Below are positions 30,533-38,368 of a DNA stretch of 64,000 nt, piece after piece (the stretch's first letter is position 1; each line of letters begins with the position of its first letter). The DNA comes from JAAZNO01 sp012798275 (GTDB lineage Bacteria > Chloroflexota > Anaerolineae > B4-G1 > SLSP01). The notes below the pieces were generated by a model. The model was not told the DNA's origin and searched no databases. It worked only from the letters and a program-made list of their open reading frames with translations. The stretch is from NCBI GenBank assembly GCA_035347995.1, contig DAOPQD010000008.1, positions 1-64,000 of the forward strand. The letters are read 5' to 3'. Made by a program: the position numbers and the translations under genes.

Positions 30533-32281
30533 GTGGATTCACAATATGACCATGAGACAAGGGAAGATCGAGAAGATCGGGATGATTATGAAGCGCCCTC
30601 CTATTATGAGGAGAGCGATGAATCTAAAGTGGAAACTCTGGATCACGGACAGGCTGTTACCGGCGTCTATCCTCAGCCGACCCTGGTGGTAACCCCTGAG
30701 GAGCCTTTGACGGTGCCGGCTTTTGATCTGAATGCGATCGAACCTCATGAGCCGGAGATCGAAGAGGCCGATTTGGGGGGCCAGCCCCCCTTGCCCGCTG
30801 AGGAGGCCCATGCCGGTGAGAGCCCGGCGTTGACGGTGGAAATGCCCCTCGCGGAAGCGGCCCCTCCCTCTGTCGCTGTGACCCAGCCTGTTGAGGAAAA
30901 GGGTGAGGAACTTGAGGAAGGTGTGGAGGAGGTAGCCGAAGCGCCCGCCGCTCCTGAGCAACCGGCGGTCGAAGAGGAGTCAACGGACATCCTGCGGCGG
31001 CTGGACATGCGCACGCTGGACGGTATGCACCTGCCGGAATTGCGTGAACTGGCGCGTGCGTATAACGTTTCGGGCTACAGTCGCCTGAAGAAAGACGACC
31101 TGATCCTGCTGCTGCTCAAAGTGAAGGCGGAACGCGAAGGGTTTGCCTTCGGCGGCGGCATTCTGGAGATCACCAACGAGGGCATTGGGTTCTTGCGTTC
31201 GTCGCGTTATCTCCCCGGCGCTGATGACGCCTATGTTTCCCAGAGCCAGATTCGCCGGTTTGGGTTGCGCACCGGCGACATGGTTTCCGGCCAGGTCCGC
31301 CCGCCCAAGGAAACTGAGAAGTATCGCAGCCTGTTGCGCGTCGAGGCCGTGAACGGCATGGACCCCGAGATTGCCAAACGCCGCCCGCACTTCCGCCAAC
31401 GCACCCCCATCTTCCCCACCCGGCGCTTTAACCTGATCTCCGATCCGATGAACTTTACCCAACGCCTGTTGGAACTCGTGGCCCCCATCGGTTTTGGACA
31501 GCGCGGTTTGATCGTCTCGCCGCCCAAAGCGGGCAAGACCTCCGTATTGAAGCAGATCGCCAACGGGATCTCTGCCAATCATCCAGACGTGCATCTGATG
31601 GTGGTGCTCATCGGCGAGCGCCCCGAAGAGGTGACGGACATGGATCGCTCCGTAGAGGCGGAAGTGATCAGCTCCACCTTCGATGAGAGCGTCGTCCATC
31701 AGGCGAAAGTGGCGGAGATGGCGTTGGAACGCGCCAAACGGTTGGTCGAGATGGGACGGGACGTGGTGATCCTGCTCGACAGCATCACCCGTCTGACGCG
31801 CGCCTATAACCTGGTGGTACAACCGAGTGGCCGCACGCTCTCCGGTGGTTTGGACCCGGCTGCGCTCTATCCGCCCAAGCAGTTCTTCGGCGCGGCGCGT
31901 AACATCGAGGAAGGCGGAAGCCTCACCATTCTGGCGACGTGTCTGATTGACACCGGCAGCCGGATGGACGACTTAATCTATGAGGAATTCAAGGGCACCG
32001 GCAACATGGAGCTGCACCTGAGCCGCAAGTTGCAAGAACGCCGCATCTTCCCTGCGCTCGACATCGTGCGTTCGGGGACCCGCCGTGAGGAGCTGCTGTT
32101 GGATCCGGAGACGCTGCGCAAAGTGTGGTTGCTGCGGCGGATGGTGGCCCAGATGATGGCGCCGCCGCCCGGCGGAGCCGGCTACGACATCACGACCGCT
32201 ACCGAGGCGCTGCTGCAACAGATGCGCAAGACGCGCACCAATTATCAATTCCTTGAGGTGCTCACCAAGAATACGCGCTGA
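30533..32281 (+). CDS. rho: transcription termination factor Rho
   Basis: A 582-residue hexameric RNA helicase that ends transcription. Residues 1-150 are an acidic, probably disordered insertion (many Glu, Asp and Pro) absent from E. coli Rho; next a SAP-like Rho N-domain (ELRELARAYNVSGYSRLKKDDL), the cold-shock RNA-binding fold (GFAFGGGILEITNEGIGFLRSS), Walker A PPKAGKT near residue 331, Walker B VVILLDSITRLTRAYN, and the R-loop FKGTGNMELHLSRKLQERRI. Start is GTG at 30533 after GAAGGAGGTAACAAC. The strong repeat-rich leader may take part in Rho autoregulation, which is known in other bacteria. Confidence 0.96.
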   Translation: MDSQYDHETREDREDRDDYEAPSYYEESDESKVETLDHGQAVTGVYPQPTLVVTPEEPLTVPAFDLNAIEPHEPEIEEADLGGQPPLPAEEAHAGESPALTVEMPLAEAAPPSVAVTQPVEEKGEELEEGVEEVAEAPAAPEQPAVEEESTDILRRLDMRTLDGMHLPELRELARAYNVSGYSRLKKDDLILLLLKVKAEREGFAFGGGILEITNEGIGFLRSSRYLPGADDAYVSQSQIRRFGLRTGDMVSGQVRPPKETEKYRSLLRVEAVNGMDPEIAKRRPHFRQRTPIFPTRRFNLISDPMNFTQRLLELVAPIGFGQRGLIVSPPKAGKTSVLKQIANGISANHPDVHLMVVLIGERPEEVTDMDRSVEAEVISSTFDESVVHQAKVAEMALERAKRLVEMGRDVVILLDSITRLTRAYNLVVQPSGRTLSGGLDPAALYPPKQFFGAARNIEEGGSLTILATCLIDTGSRMDDLIYEEFKGTGNMELHLSRKLQERRIFPALDIVRSGTRREELLLDPETLRKVWLLRRMVAQMMAPPPGGAGYDITTATEALLQQMRKTRTNYQFLEVLTKNTR

Positions 32282-32319
32282 GCTGCACCGGTCATTCCTG
32301 CGGATGGAGCAGAAAGGGT

Positions 32320-32347
32320 TTGACAACCTTAACCCCTCGTTTAGAAT
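32320..32347 (+). promoter_or_regulatory. promoter of a leaderless transcript (membrane protein)
   Basis: Perfect TTGACA (32320-32325), 16-base spacer, TAGAAT (32342-32347). Seven bases on is the ATG at 32355 with no ribosome site, so transcription probably starts at the first codon. Confidence 0.65.
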
Positions 32348-32354
32348 AGACGCT

Positions 32355-33194
32355 ATGGTGGCACAAGCATACGAGGATGGGACGATCCGTGAACGTGACC
32401 GGTTGAGTGTCGTGCTCGCGGTCACGTTGACGGGGGTCACCCTGCTGCGTTTTGTCGAACTGCCCACTTTCTCCTGGAGCGTGCGGGAGATCCTGGGTTC
32501 TCCCTTGGGATTGACCATCACGGGCGACTGGGTACAGGTCTTCCTCATGATGGGCCTGGTCGCCTCGGGGACGTTTTCCCTCCTTCAGACCCATCCTGAC
32601 AGGGCATCGCGCGAGCGCCCATTCCTGTTTTACCTGATTACCCCCACCCTGGGCGCGCTATGGTGCGCCCTGATCCTGGTGGGGGTTTCATCCTGGCCCC
32701 TGTGGTTGGGCAGCCTGGTGGGGTCAGGAATCCTCATCGGCTTGTTGATGCATCTCACCTACCGGAGCCTTTCCCCTCGCAGCGCGGGTTTTGCCAGCGC
32801 GCGGACGCTGTTGAACATCGCCGCTTACCTGTTCAGTTTTGCGCTCTTCAGTTTGAGCCTGCGCGCGCGGGGACGCGCTTTGGTGACCGGGCCGGTGGTC
32901 TTGCTGTTGAGCGGCGCCTGGGCTCTGGAATTGCTCAGCGCGGGGGCGATGAAACAGAGCGCCGTGTGGCTTTTCAGCGGCGTCATCGCGTTGCAATCTG
33001 CCGAACTGGCCTGGGTGTTAGGATATTGGCCCATCACGCCCTGGATGGGTGCCATTATGTTGACCCTGGCGCTGTACCTGAGCGTGGGGGTGTGCTATCA
33101 ATACCTGCTCGGTAAATTGACGCGCCAGGTGGTTATAGAATTTTCGTTGTTGACCCTGGCGGTATTTTTGCTGGTCCTGTTTATCAGACCCTGA
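32355..33194 (+). CDS. polytopic membrane protein of unknown function
   Basis: A 279-residue protein with seven to eight predicted membrane helices, starting in a short charged segment (MVAQAYEDGTIRERDRL). No motif of a transporter or enzyme family is recognised. It lies between rho and glycogen phosphorylase but has its own promoter, which places the transcript start on the ATG. An in-frame reading back to the rho region exists but is excluded by the promoter position. Confidence 0.75.
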   Translation: MVAQAYEDGTIRERDRLSVVLAVTLTGVTLLRFVELPTFSWSVREILGSPLGLTITGDWVQVFLMMGLVASGTFSLLQTHPDRASRERPFLFYLITPTLGALWCALILVGVSSWPLWLGSLVGSGILIGLLMHLTYRSLSPRSAGFASARTLLNIAAYLFSFALFSLSLRARGRALVTGPVVLLLSGAWALELLSAGAMKQSAVWLFSGVIALQSAELAWVLGYWPITPWMGAIMLTLALYLSVGVCYQYLLGKLTRQVVIEFSLLTLAVFLLVLFIRP

Positions 33195-33234
33195 CCGTTT
33201 TTGATCTTAAGTGGTGTTGAAGGAGTCTCTGACG

Positions 33235-35409
33235 ATGGATGTTGAACTGAACCCTGTGATTCATGCGCGGCTGCCCCGCCGCATCAAGCGCCTGGAGTTT
33301 CTGGCCTATAACCTGTGGTGGTCCTGGGACCGCGAGGCCCGCGATCTGTTCAAGCGGATGGATCGGACCTTGTGGACCACCACGCGCCACAATCCGGTGC
33401 GGATGTTGATGGAAACGTCGGACGCAAATCTGGCAGCGTTGGCGAAGGATCCTACGTTCTTGCGCCAGTACGACGCGGTGCTGATGGAAATGGACCGCGA
33501 CCTGGGAAATGGGCATCACTGGTTCGCCCAGACATATCCGCAGCTGCGGGGCGAAATGATTGCCTATCTTTCGGCTGAGTTCGGGGTGCACAGCTCGCTG
33601 CCCATCTATTCCGGCGGCCTGGGCATTCTCTCCGGCGATCACAACAAAGAGGCCAGCGATCTGGGGTTGCCGTTCATTGGCGTGGGGTTTCTGTACGAGC
33701 AGGGGTACTTCTCGCAGCGCCTGGATCAGAGCGGTTGGCAGGAAGCCATCTATCCCGAACTGCGGCCTGGCGAGGTGGCGTTGCTGCCCAAACTTTGCGA
33801 CGACGGGACCTGCGTCCGCATCAAGGTGGCCGTCGGCGACCGCGAAGTCGCGTTGCGCGTGTGGGAAGTGCTCGTTGGACGTGCGCGCCTGTACCTGATG
33901 GACGCGAACGTGGAGGAAAATGCCCCCTGGGATCGGGAACTGACGGCCCGGCTCTACGGCGGCGACCGCGAGATGCGCCTGCAGCAGGAGATCCTCCTGG
34001 GCATCGGCGGGGTGCGGATTGTGCGCGCGCTGGGGCTGCACCCGGCGGTGTGGCATCTCAATGAAGGACATTCGGCCTTCATGGTGCTTGAACGGCTGAA
34101 GGAATACGTCTCGGAGGGACGGAGCTGGGAAGAGGCCGTGAAACATGTCCGCGCCGGCACGGTGTTCACCACACATACGCCGGTCCCTGCTGGACACGAC
34201 ACCTTCAGCTTCGCGCAGGTGGAGCGCTACTTCCACAACTATTGGCCCCAGATGGGCATCAGCCGGGACGAGTTCATGGCGTTGGGCAGTTTTGATAGCG
34301 GCTACGGCGCCAACTTCAACATGACGGCGCTGGCGATGCGGCTTGCGGGTCGGGTCAACGGCGTGAGCGCCTTGCACGGCGAGGTCTCCCGTCGCATGTG
34401 GCGCACTCTCTGGCCCGAAAAGAAAGAGGAAGAAATCCCCATCGGCCATGTGACCAACGGGGTACATCTCGCGTCATGGATGGGCGAGGCGATGCACCGC
34501 ATCTACCGGCAATACCTCAGCCCCGATTGGCTGGAGCGGCAGGACGAACCGATGTTGTGGGAGCGCATCGAGGACGTGCCGGATCAGGTGCTCTGGGACG
34601 CGCACGTCTACCTCAAAGCCAAGCTCTTCTCGGCCATGCGGGAGCGCGCACGTCAGGCGCGGATGCAGCTGCAAACTTCGCCGGAACATCTGCTGGCTTC
34701 GGGCATCATGTTGGATCCCGAGGCACTGGTGATCGGCTTCGCGCGCCGGTTTGCGACCTATAAGCGGGCAAACTTGATCTTCCGTGACATCGAGCGGCTC
34801 AAGGCGTTGATCCATGACCGCTATCGCCCGGTGCAGTTCGTTTTCGCCGGCAAGGCGCATCCCGCCGACGATCCCGGCAAGCGCTTGCTGCAGGAACTGC
34901 ATCAGTGGGCCCGCAGCCCTGAAATGGGCGGTCGTATCGCCTTTGTCGAGGATTACGACATGCACATCGCCCGCTATCTGGTGCAAGGGGTGGATGTGTG
35001 GATGAACACGCCCCGCAAGCCGATGGAAGCCAGCGGCACCAGCGGTATGAAGGCGGCGGTCAATGGCGTGCTCAACCTGAGCATTCTCGACGGTTGGTGG
35101 GCCGAAGCCTACGACGGCCGCAACGGCTGGGCGATCGAAGGCGAGGCCCCCGCAGGTGCACCGGAATGGGAACAGGACCAGGCGGACGCCGAAGCGCTGT
35201 ACCGGCTGTTGGAAGATGAGGTGGCGCCGCTGTTCTATCAACGCAATAACGATAACGTTCCGCAGGGATGGGTGGCGATGATGAAGGACGCCATCCGCAC
35301 CGTCGGGCCTCAGTTCTCCACGCGACGGATGATCAAGGAATACGCGCGGGATTACTATGCGCCTGCCATGTCCGACGTCATCGCGCTGGAAGGGGACTTG
35401 AAGGACTGA
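33235..35409 (+). CDS. glgP: alpha-glucan (glycogen) phosphorylase, GT35
   Basis: A 724-residue PLP enzyme that releases glucose 1-phosphate from alpha-1,4-glucans. Residues 1-100 are the DUF3417 domain (LPRRIKRLEFLAYNLWWSWD) found in the shorter phosphorylase subfamily of thermophiles and actinobacteria. GGLGILSGDHNKEASDLGLP near 125, TTHTPVPAGHD near 318, and PMEASGTSGMKAAVNGVLNLS near 597-617 follow; the last region contains the PLP-binding Lys. AAGGAG lies 10 bases before the ATG at 33235. A perfect palindrome follows at 35428-35454. Confidence 0.95.
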   Translation: MDVELNPVIHARLPRRIKRLEFLAYNLWWSWDREARDLFKRMDRTLWTTTRHNPVRMLMETSDANLAALAKDPTFLRQYDAVLMEMDRDLGNGHHWFAQTYPQLRGEMIAYLSAEFGVHSSLPIYSGGLGILSGDHNKEASDLGLPFIGVGFLYEQGYFSQRLDQSGWQEAIYPELRPGEVALLPKLCDDGTCVRIKVAVGDREVALRVWEVLVGRARLYLMDANVEENAPWDRELTARLYGGDREMRLQQEILLGIGGVRIVRALGLHPAVWHLNEGHSAFMVLERLKEYVSEGRSWEEAVKHVRAGTVFTTHTPVPAGHDTFSFAQVERYFHNYWPQMGISRDEFMALGSFDSGYGANFNMTALAMRLAGRVNGVSALHGEVSRRMWRTLWPEKKEEEIPIGHVTNGVHLASWMGEAMHRIYRQYLSPDWLERQDEPMLWERIEDVPDQVLWDAHVYLKAKLFSAMRERARQARMQLQTSPEHLLASGIMLDPEALVIGFARRFATYKRANLIFRDIERLKALIHDRYRPVQFVFAGKAHPADDPGKRLLQELHQWARSPEMGGRIAFVEDYDMHIARYLVQGVDVWMNTPRKPMEASGTSGMKAAVNGVLNLSILDGWWAEAYDGRNGWAIEGEAPAGAPEWEQDQADAEALYRLLEDEVAPLFYQRNNDNVPQGWVAMMKDAIRTVGPQFSTRRMIKEYARDYYAPAMSDVIALEGDLKD

Positions 35410-35427
35410 ACTCCTCCGCGACAGGTT

Positions 35428-35454
35428 ACCGCGCCGCCCTCAGGGCGGCGCGGT
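35428..35454 (+). terminator. GC palindrome after glgP
   Basis: ACCGCGCCGCCCT and AGGGCGGCGCGGT form a 12-13 bp perfect stem with almost no loop. No T run follows, so intrinsic termination is uncertain. It lies 15 bases before the acetyltransferase ATG. Confidence 0.5.
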
Positions 35455-35468
35455 CGGTTCTGAACCTC

Positions 35469-36398
35469 ATGACGTCTCTGGAAATTCGACACGCTACCCT
35501 GGCCGATGTGCCCGGCATCACCGCGGTGCATTGCAGTACGGTGACCGTCTGGCGCGATCCCGTAACACGGGCCGCCGTCCCCTACGCGCAGCTGGATGTG
35601 TTTGGACGCTGGCGCAACGGCGGCCCCTGGATGAGCGTCGAGATGGCGCGGGTGCATGTGGCGTCGCTGTTGCGAGCCGGCCAGATAATCCTGGTGGCGG
35701 TGTGGGGAGATGAGATCGTCGGTGAGGCGGAGTATTACTTCACCGGCGAGCCGGGGGATTACGCTGCGCTGCACCTTTCGATTTTGTATGTCCATGCCGC
35801 CTGGCAGGGGCGGGGGATCGGGCGGGCGCTTCTCGAAGCGGGGGTGGAGCTGGCGCGTGAACGCGGCCTTCGCGCCCTGACGACGCAGCCCGATGCTGAG
35901 GCGCAGGGATTTTACGCGCGGCAGGGCTTTGGCGTGTGGCGTGTGCAGCACGAGTTGCAGCTGGAGGCGGACGCCTCCGGGCCGCTGCCGCAGCTGGCGC
36001 CGGTCACTTCGGCGGCGGCAACGCCCGCTCCCGAGCTGGCGTTGCGCATCGGGCGTTATCAGTGCGGGCCGCAGGGCTGGGAAGCGCTATGGCCGGCGTT
36101 GGAGCTGCCGGGTTGGAGCGATCTGCGCCGCGCGGTGTGGCGGGGGGACCTGGCGAGCGGCCCGGCCGTCCTGGGACTCTGTGAGCAGCTCAGCGATTCC
36201 ACTCAGGCCGACGCTTACGTGTGGCTGAAACCGGAAGCGCCGCTGGCCCTGGCTCTGACGGCGCTGCGCGCGTTGGCCGCGGCTCAGGGCTTCCGTGCGG
36301 TAGATGTTCTGCTCGCTGCGGCGGATTTACCCGCCGTGCGCCCGCATTTCCGGCTGGAATTTCAAACCCGCCTGGATCTCTGGCGCCGCCAGCTGTGA
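35469..36398 (+). CDS. GNAT-family acetyltransferase, possibly two-domain
   Basis: A 309-residue protein. Residues 1-160 are a full GNAT domain: LEIRHATLADVPGITAVH start, LHLSILYVHAAWQGRGIGRALLEAG holds the QGRGIG acetyl-CoA loop, and EAQGFYARQGFGVWRV is the C-terminal element. Residues 190-309 look like a degenerate second GNAT-like half (LRIGRYQCGPQGWEALWPAL, ALRALAAAQGFRAVDVLL). Substrate unknown. ATG at 35469; the ribosome site is poor. It converges with the L,D-transpeptidase gene, 11 bases from its stop. Confidence 0.8.
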   Translation: MTSLEIRHATLADVPGITAVHCSTVTVWRDPVTRAAVPYAQLDVFGRWRNGGPWMSVEMARVHVASLLRAGQIILVAVWGDEIVGEAEYYFTGEPGDYAALHLSILYVHAAWQGRGIGRALLEAGVELARERGLRALTTQPDAEAQGFYARQGFGVWRVQHELQLEADASGPLPQLAPVTSAAATPAPELALRIGRYQCGPQGWEALWPALELPGWSDLRRAVWRGDLASGPAVLGLCEQLSDSTQADAYVWLKPEAPLALALTALRALAAAQGFRAVDVLLAAADLPAVRPHFRLEFQTRLDLWRRQL

Positions 36399-36409
36399 AG
36401 GGCGCTTTG

Positions 36410-37966
36410 TCACTGGATGATAACGGGCACCCCAATTTCGGCCCAGTTGTAGAGCGTCTTCGCCTCTGGGATGCCGAGGATGATGCATCCAAAAGAGGCC
36501 GGTCGGCCCAGATTTCCTGCCCAGAGCCGTTGCCCGTTTTTGAGGATGGGCAATTCGTGGAAGCCGTTGGTCACGTTGCCGCCTGCCACGTAGACGCCCA
36601 GGAAGTAGGGCATGCGTAAATCCCACTGCGAGGCGTAGGCCTCCTCCTCCTTGCTGAGAATCTGAAAGACGCCGGTCGCGGTGGGGGAATCCGCCATCCC
36701 CGTGGAGACGGCCCAATCCCACAGCAGCGCGCCGTTCTCGTAGACCCGCACCCGTTGCTCTGGAATGCTCACGACGATCTTCTTGTACGACACGGGGAGG
36801 TTGGGCGTGAGCACATCCTGCGAGGGGATGAAGAGCTGCTGTCCCACCCACAGGTGATCGAGATCCACGCCCTGATTGGCTTCCATGATCAACCCCGGCG
36901 GCATGCCCAGTTTGGCGGCGATGTGTCCGACCGTGTCGCCGGCCTGGACGGTGTAGAGGCGCTCCGGGTGCGTGAGATACGCGGTCACGTGTCCCCCGCC
37001 CTGGGTATAGGCGTCCCACACCTGTGGGGCGGCTTCCGCGATGCGGAACCCCCGGCCGTCGCCGAGCTGCGCCGCGAGGGCCTTGAGGGTGTCCGGCACT
37101 GCTGCGGGATCGGCTTCGACCGCCGCTGTCCCATCTGCGCGCGCTACCAGACGGAGCCAGGAGACGAACTCCTGCCGTCCCAGCGTCCAGGTGAGCGTCT
37201 GCTCGGTGAGCACGTCGAACGCCGAAAGCGTCACCTGGCGGTTGAGCAGCGCTTCGGCCTGCGCCTGCACGTCGGTGATGTCTGGCTCGGTCGGCGGCAC
37301 GTCCCGGTACAGCAAGTCGAGCTCCATCTTGCCGGCGCCGGCAGCGGACTGCGTCTGGATCTGCCCCAGCAACGCCGTCACATCGAGTACCCGTCCCGGC
37401 GCGCCGGGGATCACGAGGATGCTGCCGTTCTCCAGCGCCAGCTGCGGTTGGACGGGGGGCGTCGAGACTTCGGTGGACAGGCGCTCCAAGGCCTGGCGCG
37501 TTTGCGCCAGATCCAGCGTGAAGCGCGGCGCTACCTCCCATGGGCGAGGATCGAGCCACAGCTGCAGCTGTTCCCGCAGGGACGTTTCGGCGCGCCCTGC
37601 CGCCCAGACGTTTTCCAGCGTGCCCTCGACGTCGAGCGTGAGGCCGGCGTCGGTCCAGGGCCAGATCCATTGACGGGCGCCGTCGCGCAGGGTCAGCGCT
37701 CCAATCTCCGCGTTGTTTGCCGCGCCGAGGAGGGCCTGCCGGGCTTCTTCGCGGGTCATGCCGCCTAAATCTACCCCCAGGCTGGACACGTGCGGGTAGA
37801 CGCGGTCGCGATAGAAGCCCTCCATCCGTTGATTGAAGACCCAGGCGCAGAAGAAGAGCGCCGCGCCCAGCAGGAGTAACAGCAGGGGGATAGCGCTCCA
37901 CAACAGCAAAGGCCGCGTCGGAAGCTCTGGCGCTTCCGGGGTGCGATAGGTCGTCTGTGCCGTCAT
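36410..37966 (-). CDS. L,D-transpeptidase-like protein with LysM domain
   Basis: A 518-residue envelope protein. One membrane anchor at about residues 20-43 (LLLWSAIPLLLLLLGAALFF), a pair of PG_binding_4/VanW-linked type domains (GVDLGGMTREEARQALL), a LysM repeat near 339-383 (LYTVQAGDTVGHIAAKLGM), and a C-terminal YkuD domain (VSIPEQRVRVYENGALLWD). The conserved catalytic region reads FHELP with His, then SFGCIILG with the Cys near residue 493, where most family members have SHGC[IV]R. So the second His and the Arg are replaced. The ATG at 37966 follows AAGGAG inside leader module A. A longer start is not supported. Confidence 0.85.
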   Translation of the reverse strand: MTAQTTYRTPEAPELPTRPLLLWSAIPLLLLLLGAALFFCAWVFNQRMEGFYRDRVYPHVSSLGVDLGGMTREEARQALLGAANNAEIGALTLRDGARQWIWPWTDAGLTLDVEGTLENVWAAGRAETSLREQLQLWLDPRPWEVAPRFTLDLAQTRQALERLSTEVSTPPVQPQLALENGSILVIPGAPGRVLDVTALLGQIQTQSAAGAGKMELDLLYRDVPPTEPDITDVQAQAEALLNRQVTLSAFDVLTEQTLTWTLGRQEFVSWLRLVARADGTAAVEADPAAVPDTLKALAAQLGDGRGFRIAEAAPQVWDAYTQGGGHVTAYLTHPERLYTVQAGDTVGHIAAKLGMPPGLIMEANQGVDLDHLWVGQQLFIPSQDVLTPNLPVSYKKIVVSIPEQRVRVYENGALLWDWAVSTGMADSPTATGVFQILSKEEEAYASQWDLRMPYFLGVYVAGGNVTNGFHELPILKNGQRLWAGNLGRPASFGCIILGIPEAKTLYNWAEIGVPVIIQ

Positions 37967-37971
37967 GCGTT

Positions 37972-38155
37972 GCTCCTTCGCAAATGGGCCCCGAATGAAC
38001 ACGAATTTCATGCATCAGATCAGAAATTCCTGGCCCCCGGGTCTGCTACGTCCTCAAACAGCGCGCTGAAGCGCGCTGGGCTCGTGTCAGGCTGGGGATT
38101 CCATCCCCGCCAAACCGGTGAGTTGTCGTAGTCACGGCTCACCACTCACATTTTC
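37972..38155 (-). promoter_or_regulatory. leader module A, copy upstream of the L,D-transpeptidase
   Basis: On the minus strand: GTGAGCC-type arm, then GGCGGGGATGGAATCCCCAGCC hairpin region (plus 38088-38109), CAGCGCGCTTCAGCGCGCTG palindrome (about 38068-38087), GAATTTC...GAAATTC inverted repeat, TTCGTGTTCATTCGGGGCC, and GCGAAGGAGCAACGC to the ATG. The order matches the copies before the ROK kinase and rho. Confidence 0.7.
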
Positions 38156-38164
38156 GTGCTTGCC

Positions 38165-38189
38165 TGGTGTGCGCCAGCACAGGGCGTCT
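38165..38189. repeat. 25-base dispersed repeat, second copy
   Basis: Identical to 21321-21345. In both places it is preceded by a CATTTTC-like segment and followed by unrelated sequence. Confidence 0.7.
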
Positions 38190-38240
38190 TTCAATGCAAG
38201 CGTCTCTGGTGGTATCAGGACGCCCTTCACATTTGCCAGG

Positions 38241-38291
38241 TTCCCCACAGTTTGAGGGAAGTTATCCCCCATTTTAGCACAGTTGTCCACA
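38241..38291 (+). promoter_or_regulatory. three evenly spaced DnaA-box-like 9-mers
   Basis: TTCCCCACA (38241-38249), TTATCCCCC (38262-38270) and TTGTCCACA (38283-38291) start exactly 21 bases apart, two helical turns. Each is within one to two changes of TTATCCACA. They lie just upstream of the promoter of the SWIM gene and could be DnaA sites or the operator of another regulator. Confidence 0.4.
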
Positions 38292-38306
38292 ATGTGGGTC
38301 GTGGTA

Positions 38307-38335
38307 TTGTATTTCCTGCGCTGCTGTGGTACAGT
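38307..38335 (+). promoter_or_regulatory. candidate promoter of the SWIM-domain gene
   Basis: TTGTAT (38307-38312), 17-base spacer, TACAGT (38330-38335), with GTGG before the -10. Leader about 27 bases, then GAGAGGAGG and the ATG at 38369. Confidence 0.45.
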
Positions 38336-38368
38336 AAAAAGCAGATTGAGGGAGAGGAGGACGAAGAC

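Noticed and set aside
36327..38015. A 562-codon minus-strand frame overlapping the L,D-transpeptidase
   Set aside because: Shadow frame with Arg/Ala/Gly-rich product; the LysM and YkuD motifs are in the neighbouring frame.
38241..38291. Chromosomal replication origin
   Set aside because: The boxes are only three and imperfect, there is no AT-rich unwinding region, and dnaA, dnaN or other origin genes are absent nearby.
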